A stretch of 50,939 nucleotides of DNA. It comes from Carboxydothermus islandicus. Lineage in GTDB: Bacteria > Bacillota > Z-2901 > Carboxydothermales > Carboxydothermaceae. The DNA is taken from NCBI RefSeq assembly GCF_001950325.1, contig NZ_BDJL01000093.1:16635-67573 (forward strand), written 5' to 3'. The position numbers were made by a program, and so were the translations under genes. Below the pieces are notes generated by a model that did not search any database, was not told where the DNA came from, and saw only the letters and a program-made list of their open reading frames with translations. Positions within the stretch are counted from its first letter, which is position 1. Each line of letters begins with the position of its first letter. This document shows positions 8,331 to 16,709 of the stretch, piece by piece.

Positions 8331-9008
8331 TTACACCTCCAGTAAGATTTCAAAAAGCATTAAAGGTACCACAATAAACAGTAAGTCGTAAACCCCTAAA
8401 ATTTTAAGCCAAATACTCCATTCGCTAAAGGGAAGATTGAAAAAAACACCTTTAGTCGCCGCCACACTTCCTAAAATAACCGGAATTAACACCGGAAAGA
8501 GTAGTACAGGTAGCAGTATATCGCTTGCCCGGGTGTTGGCAGCCAAAGCAGCCAAAAAAGTTCCTATGGCTACAAATCCCAAACTTCCAAAAAATAAGAT
8601 AATCAAAAAAAAGCCAAATTTTTGGGGAACAGGAATGTTTAAAAAGATAAAAAATAAGGGTAAAGTTAAAATTTCAATAATCAGCAAAAAAACAAAATTA
8701 CTTAACATTTTCCCCAAAAAAATGACACTGCGATCCACCGGAGCTAACATTAATCCTAATAAACAATCCTGATTTTTTTCTATAAAAAAGGAACGGTTTA
8801 AACCTAAAAGACCCGAAAAGAAAAAGGTTATCCAAATTATTCCGGGAAAAATATCGTTTACAATCTGCTTTTTGACATCAAAGGCAAAGTTAAAAATTAC
8901 CAGCATTATTAAGGCAAAAACTAACATAACACTTAACATCTCTTTGGAATGAAATTCAGCTTTTATGTCTTTTTCCACAATAGCTAATGCTTTTCTAAAA
9001 AAGGTCAT
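8331..9008 (-). CDS. ccmB: Heme ABC exporter permease CcmB
   Basis: Six-helix permease of the CcmABCD release complex, which uses ATP to free heme-loaded CcmE. The conserved segments are the N-terminal KDIKAEFHSKEML, the central GLMLAPVDRSVIFLGK and the late LLPVLLFPVLIPVI. At 225 residues it is of normal length. Its start overlaps the ccmA stop by 4 bases (ATGA), which implies translational coupling to its ATPase. Confidence 0.93.
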   Translation of the reverse strand: MTFFRKALAIVEKDIKAEFHSKEMLSVMLVFALIMLVIFNFAFDVKKQIVNDIFPGIIWITFFFSGLLGLNRSFFIEKNQDCLLGLMLAPVDRSVIFLGKMLSNFVFLLIIEILTLPLFFIFLNIPVPQKFGFFLIILFFGSLGFVAIGTFLAALAANTRASDILLPVLLFPVLIPVILGSVAATKGVFFNLPFSEWSIWLKILGVYDLLFIVVPLMLFEILLEV

Positions 9009-9706
9009 GCAGAAATCCCAACCTTTTTTCGGTATATTTCTTTTAAGCTCTTTAAATCATATAGATTAGCTTCATCGAAAACCAGTTCTCCGCGATTTAA
9101 AATTAAAATCCGATCGCTAAGTTCGACCCCTTCTTCGAAGTTGTGGGTAATCATTAAAATGGTTCGTTTTCTTTGTTTTAATGTTTTTAAAACATTGTTT
9201 AAAATATCAATAGCTTGCTGGTCTAACCCGGTATAAGGCTCATCAAAAAGGACTATTTCCGGATCGTTTAGCAAACAGCGGGCAATAGCTAAGCGCTGGA
9301 GCATACCCCGGGAAAAAGTTTTTACCTGCTGGTAAAAGCTAAGTTCCAATCCTACCTGTTGAATAACTTCCCTTACCCTCTCTTCAAGTTTTTTTACCCC
9401 GTACATTTTTCCGTAAAAGAGCAAATTATCCCGGGCCGTCAGAGAATCGTACAGAAAGGAATTATGGGAAATTACTCCAAGCTTTTGCCTTAATGCAATA
9501 CCACCCTCATTTACGGCAATGCCATTAATTTTTATTACACCAGAAGTTGGCTTCATTAAAAGCGAAAGAATTTTAAATAACGTACTTTTGCCCGCACCAT
9601 TGGGTCCAAGAACCGTTATAAACTGGCCCTCTTCAACGTTAAAGCTTATATTTTTTAAAATTACCTTATCCCCTATCTTTTTCGTTACATTTTGTACTTC
9701 AATCAT
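9005..9706 (-). CDS. ccmA: Heme ABC exporter ATP-binding protein CcmA
   Basis: ABC ATPase. Walker A is GPNGAGKST (about residue 34), the Q-loop region is GVISHNSFLY, the signature is FSRGMLQRLAIAR, Walker B is EIVLFDEPYTGLD, and the switch His is in MITHNFEEG. It powers CcmB/CcmC in the release of heme-loaded CcmE. At 233 residues it is normal. Its identity as CcmA rather than a generic ABC ATPase comes from overlap with ccmB. Confidence 0.93.
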   Translation of the reverse strand: MIEVQNVTKKIGDKVILKNISFNVEEGQFITVLGPNGAGKSTLFKILSLLMKPTSGVIKINGIAVNEGGIALRQKLGVISHNSFLYDSLTARDNLLFYGKMYGVKKLEERVREVIQQVGLELSFYQQVKTFSRGMLQRLAIARCLLNDPEIVLFDEPYTGLDQQAIDILNNVLKTLKQRKRTILMITHNFEEGVELSDRILILNRGELVFDEANLYDLKSLKEIYRKKVGISA

Positions 9707-9715
9707 GGCCTACAC

Positions 9716-10675
9716 CTATTCGGAAAGTTTTTTAAGCTCTATTTTAATCTTTTTTAACTGTTCTTTATAATTACTTAAAAGTTCCTGATATTCCTCTTCA
9801 GTCACCTCATCCTTACCATACTTTTCTTCCAAAAGCTCTACTTTAGCCAGAATTTCCTGTTCCTTGGCTTTTAATTGTTTTACTTTTTTCAAAAATTCCT
9901 CATCATCTACAGAATCGTGTTTACTTCGGTAAAGCATTACTAAAGCTACCACTATACCTCCGACCACAAAAAGCAAGAAAACCAACCAGAGATGGGGGTC
10001 CGTATTGCCCAGGGGGGAGCTTTTCCAGCGCTGAATGTGCTCCGGACTGTGAAACTTCAAATTGGTAGTTCCTTCATTGTACACCGGCGGTGCTTTTTGC
10101 AAATTGCCCTGACCCGCCGTAAGGCTTAAGCTAATCCTGGCATCTTCTTTTAAATTTCCCGTTGCGTAAACATCAAACGACTTACCATTAATCTCCAGAA
10201 CCCCCTGTGGGGTTAAATCCCCACTGTTTACCACCAGTTCCCCGGGAGTTGTTAAAACCGCAAATATATCACAGGTGTAGGGAAAAATTAGAACTATATT
10301 CTGTTTATCGGTAAAGGGCAACGAGTAGTTTAAACTAAGTTTTACTGATTCTTCGCCAACAGAAACTATTCCCAAACCATTATCAAACTTTAAATATTGC
10401 TCGTTGTTGAAACCGCTAACCTGTAAATCACCAAAACCATCGGGCAAGGGTATAAAAACCCGAACAATTTTTCCGTTATGCTCTTCCTGATAACCTTTGG
10501 GGATATCTATCTGCATAATTTGCTGAATATTAAGCTTTCCACCGTTTTTGTTAATAAACAGGTGATTTAACTTAATTACAGGTTTTTCCTCGGCCAAAGC
10601 CGATGGGGCAAAAACATTTAATAAAAGGGCTAAAATTAGAAAAATTTTAAGAGTGACAACTCCTTTATATTTCAT
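9716..10675 (-). CDS. Exported, membrane-anchored accessory protein of the ccm operon with a coiled cytoplasmic tail
   Basis: 319 residues. Signal peptide (about 1-28, ending PSALA-EEK), an extracytoplasmic beta-rich domain (30-215), one membrane helix (about 226-248), then a charged helical tail. The tail contains KYGKDEVTEEEYQELLSNY, which resembles short C-terminal SHOCT-type helices and recurs in two other proteins of this operon. Only one Cys is visible in the outer domain, so it is not a thiol oxidoreductase. The start is fixed by GGAGGGG 5-6 bases upstream. It sits between the CcmI-like gene and ccmA. Function is unknown; a scaffold or chaperone role in cytochrome c assembly is an inference. 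Confidence 0.75.
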   Translation of the reverse strand: MKYKGVVTLKIFLILALLLNVFAPSALAEEKPVIKLNHLFINKNGGKLNIQQIMQIDIPKGYQEEHNGKIVRVFIPLPDGFGDLQVSGFNNEQYLKFDNGLGIVSVGEESVKLSLNYSLPFTDKQNIVLIFPYTCDIFAVLTTPGELVVNSGDLTPQGVLEINGKSFDVYATGNLKEDARISLSLTAGQGNLQKAPPVYNEGTTNLKFHSPEHIQRWKSSPLGNTDPHLWLVFLLFVVGGIVVALVMLYRSKHDSVDDEEFLKKVKQLKAKEQEILAKVELLEEKYGKDEVTEEEYQELLSNYKEQLKKIKIELKKLSE

Positions 10676-11053
10676 CTAACCCCTCCGTTTTTTGTTGCGA
10701 AGTCTTTTTAGTTCTTCTTCGATCTCTTTTTCAATATCCCGCTCCACCTGTGTTTTATCTTCCAAATTGGACTGTTTTTTATCTTTTAAAAGCTCATTGT
10801 ATGCTTTTATAACCAAACTTGCTTCTTTTACATAACGGCTTTTTAACTCTTCATAATCTTCTCTGGCAATTTTCCCCATGTGATAGTCAAACTCGATCTC
10901 GCTTAGAGTTTTAAAAATCGCTTCTTTATCCCTTAGGAGCTTTTCTTTTAAAGATGCGGTTCTCTTTGTTTCATCGGTGGATTTTATAAAAAAGGGATAA
11001 ATTACCAAAAAGCCACATAATGCCAAGAGTAAAATATCAATTACAATGGCCAT
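10676..11053 (-). CDS. CcmI-like short membrane protein with coiled-coil tail
   Basis: 125 residues: one N-terminal membrane helix (about 4-23) and a long charged helical tail with EIEFDYHMGKIAREDYEEL. This layout resembles the N-terminal part of CcmI/CycH-type proteins, which present apocytochrome to the heme lyase, but the periplasmic TPR part is missing. There is no CxxC, so it cannot replace CcmH. Its start codon overlaps the ccmF stop, and it abuts the next gene by one base. Call by layout and position only. Confidence 0.6.
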   Translation of the reverse strand: MAIVIDILLLALCGFLVIYPFFIKSTDETKRTASLKEKLLRDKEAIFKTLSEIEFDYHMGKIAREDYEELKSRYVKEASLVIKAYNELLKDKKQSNLEDKTQVERDIEKEIEEELKRLRNKKRRG

Positions 11054-13050
11054 TATTCTGCCTCCTTAGCTAAACTTAGTCCACTTATAACTCTGGGCCC
11101 CATCTCCGCCCCTTTACCCGGCCAGAGGGCAAAAACAGTACCAAAAATGAGGAAATAACCGCCAATCCAAATCCAGGCAATTAATGGATTGACCTTAATT
11201 TTAAAAATTGCCGTATCCTGGTTTTCCCAGCCAGCTAAAACCACATACAGGTCTTCCTTTAACGAACCTTTTATTGCTACCTCACTGGTGGGGTTTGGTT
11301 CATTAGGATAAAAGTTTTTGGAAGGATTTAGACGGGTAAGGTACTTCCCATCCTGATAGACATCAATATCGGCAACTACCGCATCAACATTGTTCATTCG
11401 AACCTCTCTTAACCCTTTAAATTCAATAGTGTAATTTTTAATTGTAATTTTTTCATTGGTAGTTAAAGTTACATTTTTTTCAATATCATACAGGGATGAG
11501 CCGGTAATACCAATGGCAATCAAGACTAAACCAATATGAATGATGTAACCGCCGTATCTTCTCCGGTTCTTTACAAAAAGGTTTATTAAAGCCTTTACAA
11601 AATTTTCACCGGTAAGTTTAACCCTTGTCTTAACCCCTTTAAAAATCTCATATAATGTAGCAAAAAGTACAAAGAAATTAATAAAATAGGATGCAACCGC
11701 CCATGGTTTTCTAATTCCTATGACAAGTAAGTAAATGATAACCGCCAATGCTAAAAACAAGGGAACGGTAAAATTACGAAGGATATGCGAAACTGAAGCT
11801 TTCCGCCAGGCAATTAACGGACAAATTCCCATTAGCAAGATAAAAGCCAGGAATATCGGAACATTCACTGTGTTGAAAAAAGGAGCACCTACTGTAACCT
11901 TTTCTCCCGTTACCAGTTCAGAAAAAAGCGGAAAGGTTGTCCCCCAAAAAGTAGCAAAAGCTGCTCCTACTAATAGTAAATTATTTAATAAAAAGCTACT
12001 TTCTTTGGAAAAAACCGATTCAAATTCTTTTCCTTCCCGCAAAAAATTAAGACGATCAATTAAAAGGTATAAAGAGCCAAATAAAGCCAGCACCGTAAAT
12101 ACCAAAAAATAACGGCCCAAACTCTGGTCGGCAAAGGCATGAACGGAAGATAATATTCCACTTCTGGTTAAGAACGTACCGAATAGAGTCAAAACATAAG
12201 TTATGCTGATAAGAAAAATATTCCAAACTTTTAGCATATCTTTTCGTTCTTGGACCATTACTGAATGAAGAAAAGCGCTTCCCGTAAGCCATGGCATAAA
12301 AGAAGCGTTTTCTACAGGGTCCCAGGCCCAGTATCCTCCCCAGCCAAGTTCCACATAAGCCCATTCCATACCGGTCAAATTGCCCAAACTTAAAAATAAC
12401 CAGGCCAAAACCGTCCAGCGCCGGGTAACTTTAATCCATTCATCCCCGGGGTACTTGGCGATTACCGCCGCCATGGCAAAGGCGAACGGCACAGCAAACC
12501 CCACATAGCCCAAATAAACCGTTATGGGGTGAATTACCATACCCGGATTTTGCAACAAGGGATTAAGGCCGTTTCCCTCCACCGGAGGAGGATTCAAAAT
12601 TACAAAAGGTTTGGAAATAAAAGATAACAAAAATAAGAAAAATAAGTTATTAATATTAAGAATTGTCAAGGCAATTGGTTTTATTCGTGGTACTATATTA
12701 TTTAAAGAAATGGCCAAACTGTAGATACTCAATATCCAAGCCCATAATAAAAGGGAACCTTCATTTCCCGCCCATAATGCGGAAAAACGATAGAATAGGG
12801 GCAAGTCCGAACTGGTATAATGAGCAACATATTGAATGGCAAATTGACCGCTTAAAAGAAACACTTCCATGATAACAATAGCAATCGTCGTGGTAAGGGC
12901 AATCGCAATTGAAGCACCTTTTACGCTCTCCGACAAAGCAGGATTATTGGAGCGGATAGCAATTATCCCCGCTACCACTGCATAAGCACTGATTAAAAAT
13001 CCTAAAACCAGAGCAAAGCTTCCAACATTTGCCAAAAATAAGTTATCCAT
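11053..13050 (-). CDS. ccmF: Cytochrome c heme lyase subunit CcmF
   Basis: Large polytopic protein that joins heme from CcmE to apocytochrome c. The WxWD-type motif is WGGYWAWDPVENASFMPW. The N-terminal half holds many helices, then a soluble loop and a last helix (IAWIWIGGYFLIFGTVFALW). About 665 residues, typical. The ATG at 13050 has GGAGG 8 bases upstream, while an earlier in-frame ATG at 13068 has no site, so 13050 is chosen. CcmF normally works with CcmH and CcmI; no CcmH is encoded here. Confidence 0.95.
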   Translation of the reverse strand: MDNLFLANVGSFALVLGFLISAYAVVAGIIAIRSNNPALSESVKGASIAIALTTTIAIVIMEVFLLSGQFAIQYVAHYTSSDLPLFYRFSALWAGNEGSLLLWAWILSIYSLAISLNNIVPRIKPIALTILNINNLFFLFLLSFISKPFVILNPPPVEGNGLNPLLQNPGMVIHPITVYLGYVGFAVPFAFAMAAVIAKYPGDEWIKVTRRWTVLAWLFLSLGNLTGMEWAYVELGWGGYWAWDPVENASFMPWLTGSAFLHSVMVQERKDMLKVWNIFLISITYVLTLFGTFLTRSGILSSVHAFADQSLGRYFLVFTVLALFGSLYLLIDRLNFLREGKEFESVFSKESSFLLNNLLLVGAAFATFWGTTFPLFSELVTGEKVTVGAPFFNTVNVPIFLAFILLMGICPLIAWRKASVSHILRNFTVPLFLALAVIIYLLVIGIRKPWAVASYFINFFVLFATLYEIFKGVKTRVKLTGENFVKALINLFVKNRRRYGGYIIHIGLVLIAIGITGSSLYDIEKNVTLTTNEKITIKNYTIEFKGLREVRMNNVDAVVADIDVYQDGKYLTRLNPSKNFYPNEPNPTSEVAIKGSLKEDLYVVLAGWENQDTAIFKIKVNPLIAWIWIGGYFLIFGTVFALWPGKGAEMGPRVISGLSLAKEAE

Positions 13051-13068
13051 CTCGCCTGCCTCCTGCAT

Positions 13069-13482
13069 TTATTGTTGTTTTTTTTCGTATTTTGATGGGC
13101 ATTTAACTAAAAGAGTATCTGCTTTAAATACCTTTCCATCAAATTTTCCTTCCACCACAATTTGCGCTTCCGGATGTTCAAAATTATCAGGTTTAACTTC
13201 ATTATATACAACCGGTAACTGTGTTTGTTCCGAACCTTTAATTGGTATCATAATAAATTTTAATTCTAAAGCTTTCGCATTCCAGGATATAGATCCGGGC
13301 AACACCCGCCCTTCAATCCGCATTTTTTTGTCAACAGCGTTTTCATAAACAATCTTGTAAACCGCTTCATCAACTTGCAGAGAATAGCTGGTACCGGACG
13401 AAGTGAAAGCCGAAATAAAAAGAAACGCTATGGCAAAAACAATGATACCGCTTCCCATCAAAATTTTGGTCCTTTGATTCAT
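13069..13482 (-). CDS. ccmE: Heme chaperone CcmE, Cys-type variant
   Basis: 137 residues: one N-terminal membrane anchor (about 7-28) and an OB-fold domain (MRIEGRVLPGSISWN; IVVEGKFDGKVFKADTLLVKCPSKY). In classical CcmE a His in an HxxxY motif forms the covalent bond to heme. Here the site is Cys128-Pro-Ser-Lys-Tyr132, a CxxxY variant. Such variants are known from sulfate reducers and archaea, usually in systems lacking CcmG and CcmH, as here. The gene lies between the first operon gene and ccmF. Confidence 0.92.
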   Translation of the reverse strand: MNQRTKILMGSGIIVFAIAFLFISAFTSSGTSYSLQVDEAVYKIVYENAVDKKMRIEGRVLPGSISWNAKALELKFIMIPIKGSEQTQLPVVYNEVKPDNFEHPEAQIVVEGKFDGKVFKADTLLVKCPSKYEKKQQ

Positions 13483-13486
13483 TATG

Positions 13487-14413
13487 TTAACCCTCCTGTT
13501 CTAACGCCTTTTTTAAAAGCTTTCGGTACTCTTCTTCAGTTATTTTCCCTTCAATAAACATCTTTTTTAATACTTTTTTATTCATAACTTCACTGCTATT
13601 TTTAGTTTTGGAATTTACAAGGTAAAAAGCGATAACTGCACCAATTATTAAGATCATTAAAATAATTATAGTCCCCACAATAAGGCTGGAATTAGTTGAA
13701 GAATTACTGTTTTTTTGATTCGAATTTTGCTGAGCTTTTGCCTGTTCCTGTAAACGGTTTAAGGCAGTCTGATAATCTTCCTTGGGCACTACCGGAGTGG
13801 TATCATTGCGTACGTAAGAAAAAGTGAAAGATAGACCATTTTGATTGTTTAAAGTAAAATTATGAAGCTTTAAGCCCTCGTGGGTTTGGGTGATCAGATC
13901 ATTTTTAAGAGACGTTTTAAAAAACACAGCTCCGGGAGGTTCTAAAATCTTTACGTTTAACTCATTAACGGAAAACGGAAATTTAATATTTGTTTCGACT
14001 TTCTTTTCCGCCGCTGAAAGTTTCCCAAAATGAAACTGGATAAAAAGATTCATTTTTTCCTGTGGCTTTAAAGCAGGATTTAACATTATTTTTAAAGACA
14101 GCTGTTTTTTATCTTTATTTTCTAAATTAAAAGGTAAATAAGTAAGTTCACCGGTTTCCCTGACAAAAGCAACTTTGTCAACGCTGGTGTCCGCCGGAAG
14201 AAGAAAACTTAATTCTTTAATTTCTGTATTACCTTCATTAAAAATAATACCGGAAAAGGTAGCTAAAATATTACCCGTTTCATCGTATTCAGGAAAAAGG
14301 TTCACCTCAAAACGCTTCGAGATAACCGTTTCCTGCGAGTAAACCGGGCTTATAAAAAAAATCACAAACCCAACTACAAGAAAAATAGCTAACCAAAAAC
14401 GTAGCTTTGACAT
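13487..14413 (-). CDS. Exported, membrane-anchored accessory protein, first gene of the ccm operon
   Basis: 308 residues. Signal peptide (1-26, ending SPVYS-QE), a beta-rich outer domain (about 30-215), a low-complexity Gln/Asn/Ser linker (about 222-243), a membrane helix (about 244-266) and a short cytoplasmic tail with KKMFIEGKITEEEYRKLLKKAL. The layout is the same as that of the protein at 9716-10675, and the tail is SHOCT-like. There are no cysteines, so no heme or thiol chemistry is expected. It opens the operon, just downstream of a perfect TATAAT. I do not recognise the family. The Asn/Ser linker suggests a flexible domain outside the membrane. Confidence 0.75.
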   Translation of the reverse strand: MSKLRFWLAIFLVVGFVIFFISPVYSQETVISKRFEVNLFPEYDETGNILATFSGIIFNEGNTEIKELSFLLPADTSVDKVAFVRETGELTYLPFNLENKDKKQLSLKIMLNPALKPQEKMNLFIQFHFGKLSAAEKKVETNIKFPFSVNELNVKILEPPGAVFFKTSLKNDLITQTHEGLKLHNFTLNNQNGLSFTFSYVRNDTTPVVPKEDYQTALNRLQEQAKAQQNSNQKNSNSSTNSSLIVGTIIILMILIIGAVIAFYLVNSKTKNSSEVMNKKVLKKMFIEGKITEEEYRKLLKKALEQEG

Positions 14414-14449
14414 TTAACCACTCCCCAAACGATATTCATGATTTTAAGC

Positions 14450-14477
14450 ATTATAGAATTTCTTTATGATATGATAA
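14450..14477 (-). promoter_or_regulatory. Candidate promoter of the ccm operon
   Basis: On the minus strand TTATCA (14472-14477), a 16-base spacer, and a perfect TATAAT (14450-14455), followed after about 36 bases by the first ATG at 14413. The -10 is 6 of 6 and the -35 is 4 of 6. No operator for an anaerobic regulator was recognised in the 98-base gap, and no stem-loop terminator of the preceding gene either. Confidence 0.55.
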
Positions 14478-14511
14478 TTTCGACAATGAACCGGAAATCC
14501 CTTTTTTACTT

Positions 14512-15726
14512 TTAAAAATAATTTGAAGAAAATTTCCTGTAAAAGCTCTCGATTAAGAGCATCCCATACTCTAAAGCTATACCCCCCTGAAAATAAACAA
14601 CATAGGGAGGAACAAAAGGCCCATCCGCTGACAAGTCAATTGATGATCCGGCAACAAAGCTTCCCGAAGCCATAACCACCGGAGAATCATAACCCGGTAA
14701 CAATGCCGGCTCAATCGTTACAAAATTATCAATCGGAGAATACTCTTGAACCGTTTGGACAAATTTCAGCATTTTTTCCCTATCCCTGAAAATTAAAGTT
14801 TGGACAATATCGCCTCTTTTGGAATAAGCATCCGGCAAAACCTCAACTCCGGTTTTCTCCAAAAAATACGCCAAAAGTACGGCAATTTTAAGAGCTTCCC
14901 CAACTACTTTGGGCGCAAAATAAACCCCCTGTAAAATATCCCGGGCAAATCCCAAGGAAGGTCCAACTTCTTTACCCAAACCTGGTGCCGTCAATCGATA
15001 TGCCGCCTGTTCAATAAGCTCTTTTTTTCCAACCAAATAACCCCCGGTTGGAGCAATGCCGGCCCCAAGATTTTTTATTAGTGAACCAGCTATTAAATCT
15101 GCCCCCATTTCAATGGGCTCACTTGGTTCTACCATCTCGCCATAGCAATTATCAACAAAAACCACAAGTTTAGAACTATACTTTTTGGCAATTTGAATTA
15201 TCAATTTTATTTCCTCATTTAAAAGAGTTGGCCTAAGATCATAGCCTCGGGATTTCTGGATGAAAAGCATTTTAGTATTTTCCTGAATGTTGTTTTGAAA
15301 AATTACTTCTAATTCCTCGGGATTCGTAGTAAAAGGTAAAATTTTATAGTTTATACCCCATTCCTGTAATGAGCCTTGATTTTTACCCCGTTTACCTATA
15401 ACTTCTTCAAAGGTTTTATAAGGATTGCCAAAGACTAAAAGCTCATCCCCGGGTCTTAAGACGGCAAAAAGCCCCAGGGTAATCGCATGGGTACCTGAAA
15501 CAATCTGAGGTCTTACCAAGGCATCTTCGGCTCCAAAATAGGAGGCAAAAACCGTTTCCATCTTATCCCGTGCCGTATCGCCGTAACCGTATCCGGTAGT
15601 GAATACAAAATCGGAATAGCTAATTTGCGCCTCCCTAAAAGCTTTTTGCACCTTATGAGCATTTTGGTAAACTACCGTATCTATAAATTCAAACTGCGTT
15701 TTAACGTCCTGAGGAATTTTCAGCAT
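14512..15726 (-). CDS. ynbB: PLP-dependent enzyme of the 'aluminium resistance'/methionine gamma-lyase-like family
   Basis: 404-residue fold-type I PLP enzyme distantly related to cystathionine gamma-synthase and beta-lyase. The PLP Lys lies in ADLIAGSLIKNLGAGIAPTGG (positions 15039-15101), and the aspartate binding the pyridine nitrogen is in VVFVDNCYGEM. The name comes from homologues; the true substrate is unknown. It follows spoVK by 19 bases. In Bacillus and many Clostridia a relative lies close to miaA, hfq and spoVK or glnR, so this neighbourhood is the expected one. Confidence 0.88.
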   Translation of the reverse strand: MLKIPQDVKTQFEFIDTVVYQNAHKVQKAFREAQISYSDFVFTTGYGYGDTARDKMETVFASYFGAEDALVRPQIVSGTHAITLGLFAVLRPGDELLVFGNPYKTFEEVIGKRGKNQGSLQEWGINYKILPFTTNPEELEVIFQNNIQENTKMLFIQKSRGYDLRPTLLNEEIKLIIQIAKKYSSKLVVFVDNCYGEMVEPSEPIEMGADLIAGSLIKNLGAGIAPTGGYLVGKKELIEQAAYRLTAPGLGKEVGPSLGFARDILQGVYFAPKVVGEALKIAVLLAYFLEKTGVEVLPDAYSKRGDIVQTLIFRDREKMLKFVQTVQEYSPIDNFVTIEPALLPGYDSPVVMASGSFVAGSSIDLSADGPFVPPYVVYFQGGIALEYGMLLIESFYRKFSSNYF

Positions 15727-15745
15727 CGCCTTTTCTACTCCTTTG

Positions 15746-16636
15746 CTAAAGATTAAGGGCCAAAATTGCTTTTTCCAAATCTTCTTTTTCCAAAACTAAA
15801 AGATCTTCTTTAGTTACCTTACTTTTACCTAAAAGCCTTACGGCCTGTCGCCTTATTGCCTTTTCAATAATATTTCTAATTAAACGAGCATTTCCACTAC
15901 TTTTTTTACTTTGGTCAAGGTGCTTTAATTTATATTTTAAATAAAAAGCGGCCTCGGAAGAAAAACGGTATTCCCAATCTTCCAAGAACTTTTCAGCAAT
16001 AAAAAAAAGCTCCTCATCGGTATAGTCGGGAAAGGTTATCTCAATGGGAAAGCGGGATTTAAGCCCCGGATTTTGCTCCAAAAGATAATTCATCTCATCA
16101 TAATACCCGGCTAAAATAATAACGAGATTGTCCCGATAATCCTCTGCCCCCTTAACCACAACATCTATTGCCTCCCGGCCAAAATCTTTGTCGCCGCCCC
16201 GAGCTAATGAATAGGCTTCATCAATAAATAAGACCCCTCCCAGTGCTTTTTTTAACTGTTCCCGGGTTTTTAAAGCAGTATGGCCAATATACTCCCCGAC
16301 TAAATCAGCCCTTTCAACTTCTATTAAATGCCCTTTTGTTAGAATACCAATTTCTTTAAAAAGCTTACCTATAATCCTGGCCACCGTTGTTTTTCCAGTA
16401 CCAGGATTTCCTTTAAACACCATATGCCAGCTAAAGTTATTTGTTTTAAGCTTTTCCTGAACTCTTCTTTTGTGAATCTGAGCTAACGCATATATTTCAA
16501 AAACCATCTCTTTAACTTCAATCAAACCAACCATCCGATTAAGCTCTTTTAGCAAAGAAGACGCCTGGTCAAATTTTTCAATTTCGGCCTTTGAAGGAGT
16601 AACAGTATTGACAGAATTTATTAATGTTACTTTCAT
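15746..16636 (-). CDS. spoVK: Stage V sporulation protein K, CbbX-type AAA+ ATPase
   Basis: 296 residues with a single AAA+ domain: Walker A GNPGTGKTTVARI (about 76-88), Walker B GGVLFIDEAYSL (about 133-144), an arginine finger region LKSRFPIEITFPDY, and a C-terminal lid with GNARLIRNIIEKAIRRQ. SpoVK acts late in spore formation, and the wider family includes the Rubisco activase CbbX. The ATG at 16636 has AGGAGGGG just upstream. Divergent from the amidase gene across a perfect inverted repeat. Confidence 0.9.
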   Translation of the reverse strand: MKVTLINSVNTVTPSKAEIEKFDQASSLLKELNRMVGLIEVKEMVFEIYALAQIHKRRVQEKLKTNNFSWHMVFKGNPGTGKTTVARIIGKLFKEIGILTKGHLIEVERADLVGEYIGHTALKTREQLKKALGGVLFIDEAYSLARGGDKDFGREAIDVVVKGAEDYRDNLVIILAGYYDEMNYLLEQNPGLKSRFPIEITFPDYTDEELFFIAEKFLEDWEYRFSSEAAFYLKYKLKHLDQSKKSSGNARLIRNIIEKAIRRQAVRLLGKSKVTKEDLLVLEKEDLEKAILALNL

Positions 16637-16643
16637 AACCGCC

Positions 16644-16701
16644 CCTCCTCTTTAATAGGGAATAAAACTCCCTTTTTGCTAAAAAATTATTAAAGAGGAG
16701 G
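16644..16701. repeat. Perfect 14-bp inverted repeat joining two divergent ribosome binding sites
   Basis: CCTCCTCTTTAATA (16644-16657) and TATTAAAGAGGAGG (16688-16701) are exact inverted copies with 30 bases between them. Each arm carries the Shine-Dalgarno sequence of the gene reading away from it (spoVK on the minus strand, the amidase on the plus strand). TATTAA at the inner edge of each arm could be a -10 element. Within the spacer GGGA and TCCC can also pair. The repeat could be an operator, twin promoters, or both. Confidence 0.85.
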
Positions 16702-16709
16702 TTATTAAT

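Noticed and set aside
8437-8772. Plus-strand open frame of 111 codons inside ccmB
   Set aside because: Lysine-rich shadow of a hydrophobic gene on the other strand, with no ribosome site and no family features. Similar shadows at 5001-5315 and 11735-12112 were rejected for the same reason.
12056-12364. Extra minus-strand frame of 102 codons inside ccmF
   Set aside because: It is a shifted frame of ccmF without a ribosome site. The ccmF frame is intact, so it is not a frameshift remnant.
13050-13068. Upstream ATG of ccmF at 13068 as the start
   Set aside because: No ribosome site precedes it, while GGAGG lies between it and the ATG at 13050 with 8-base spacing.
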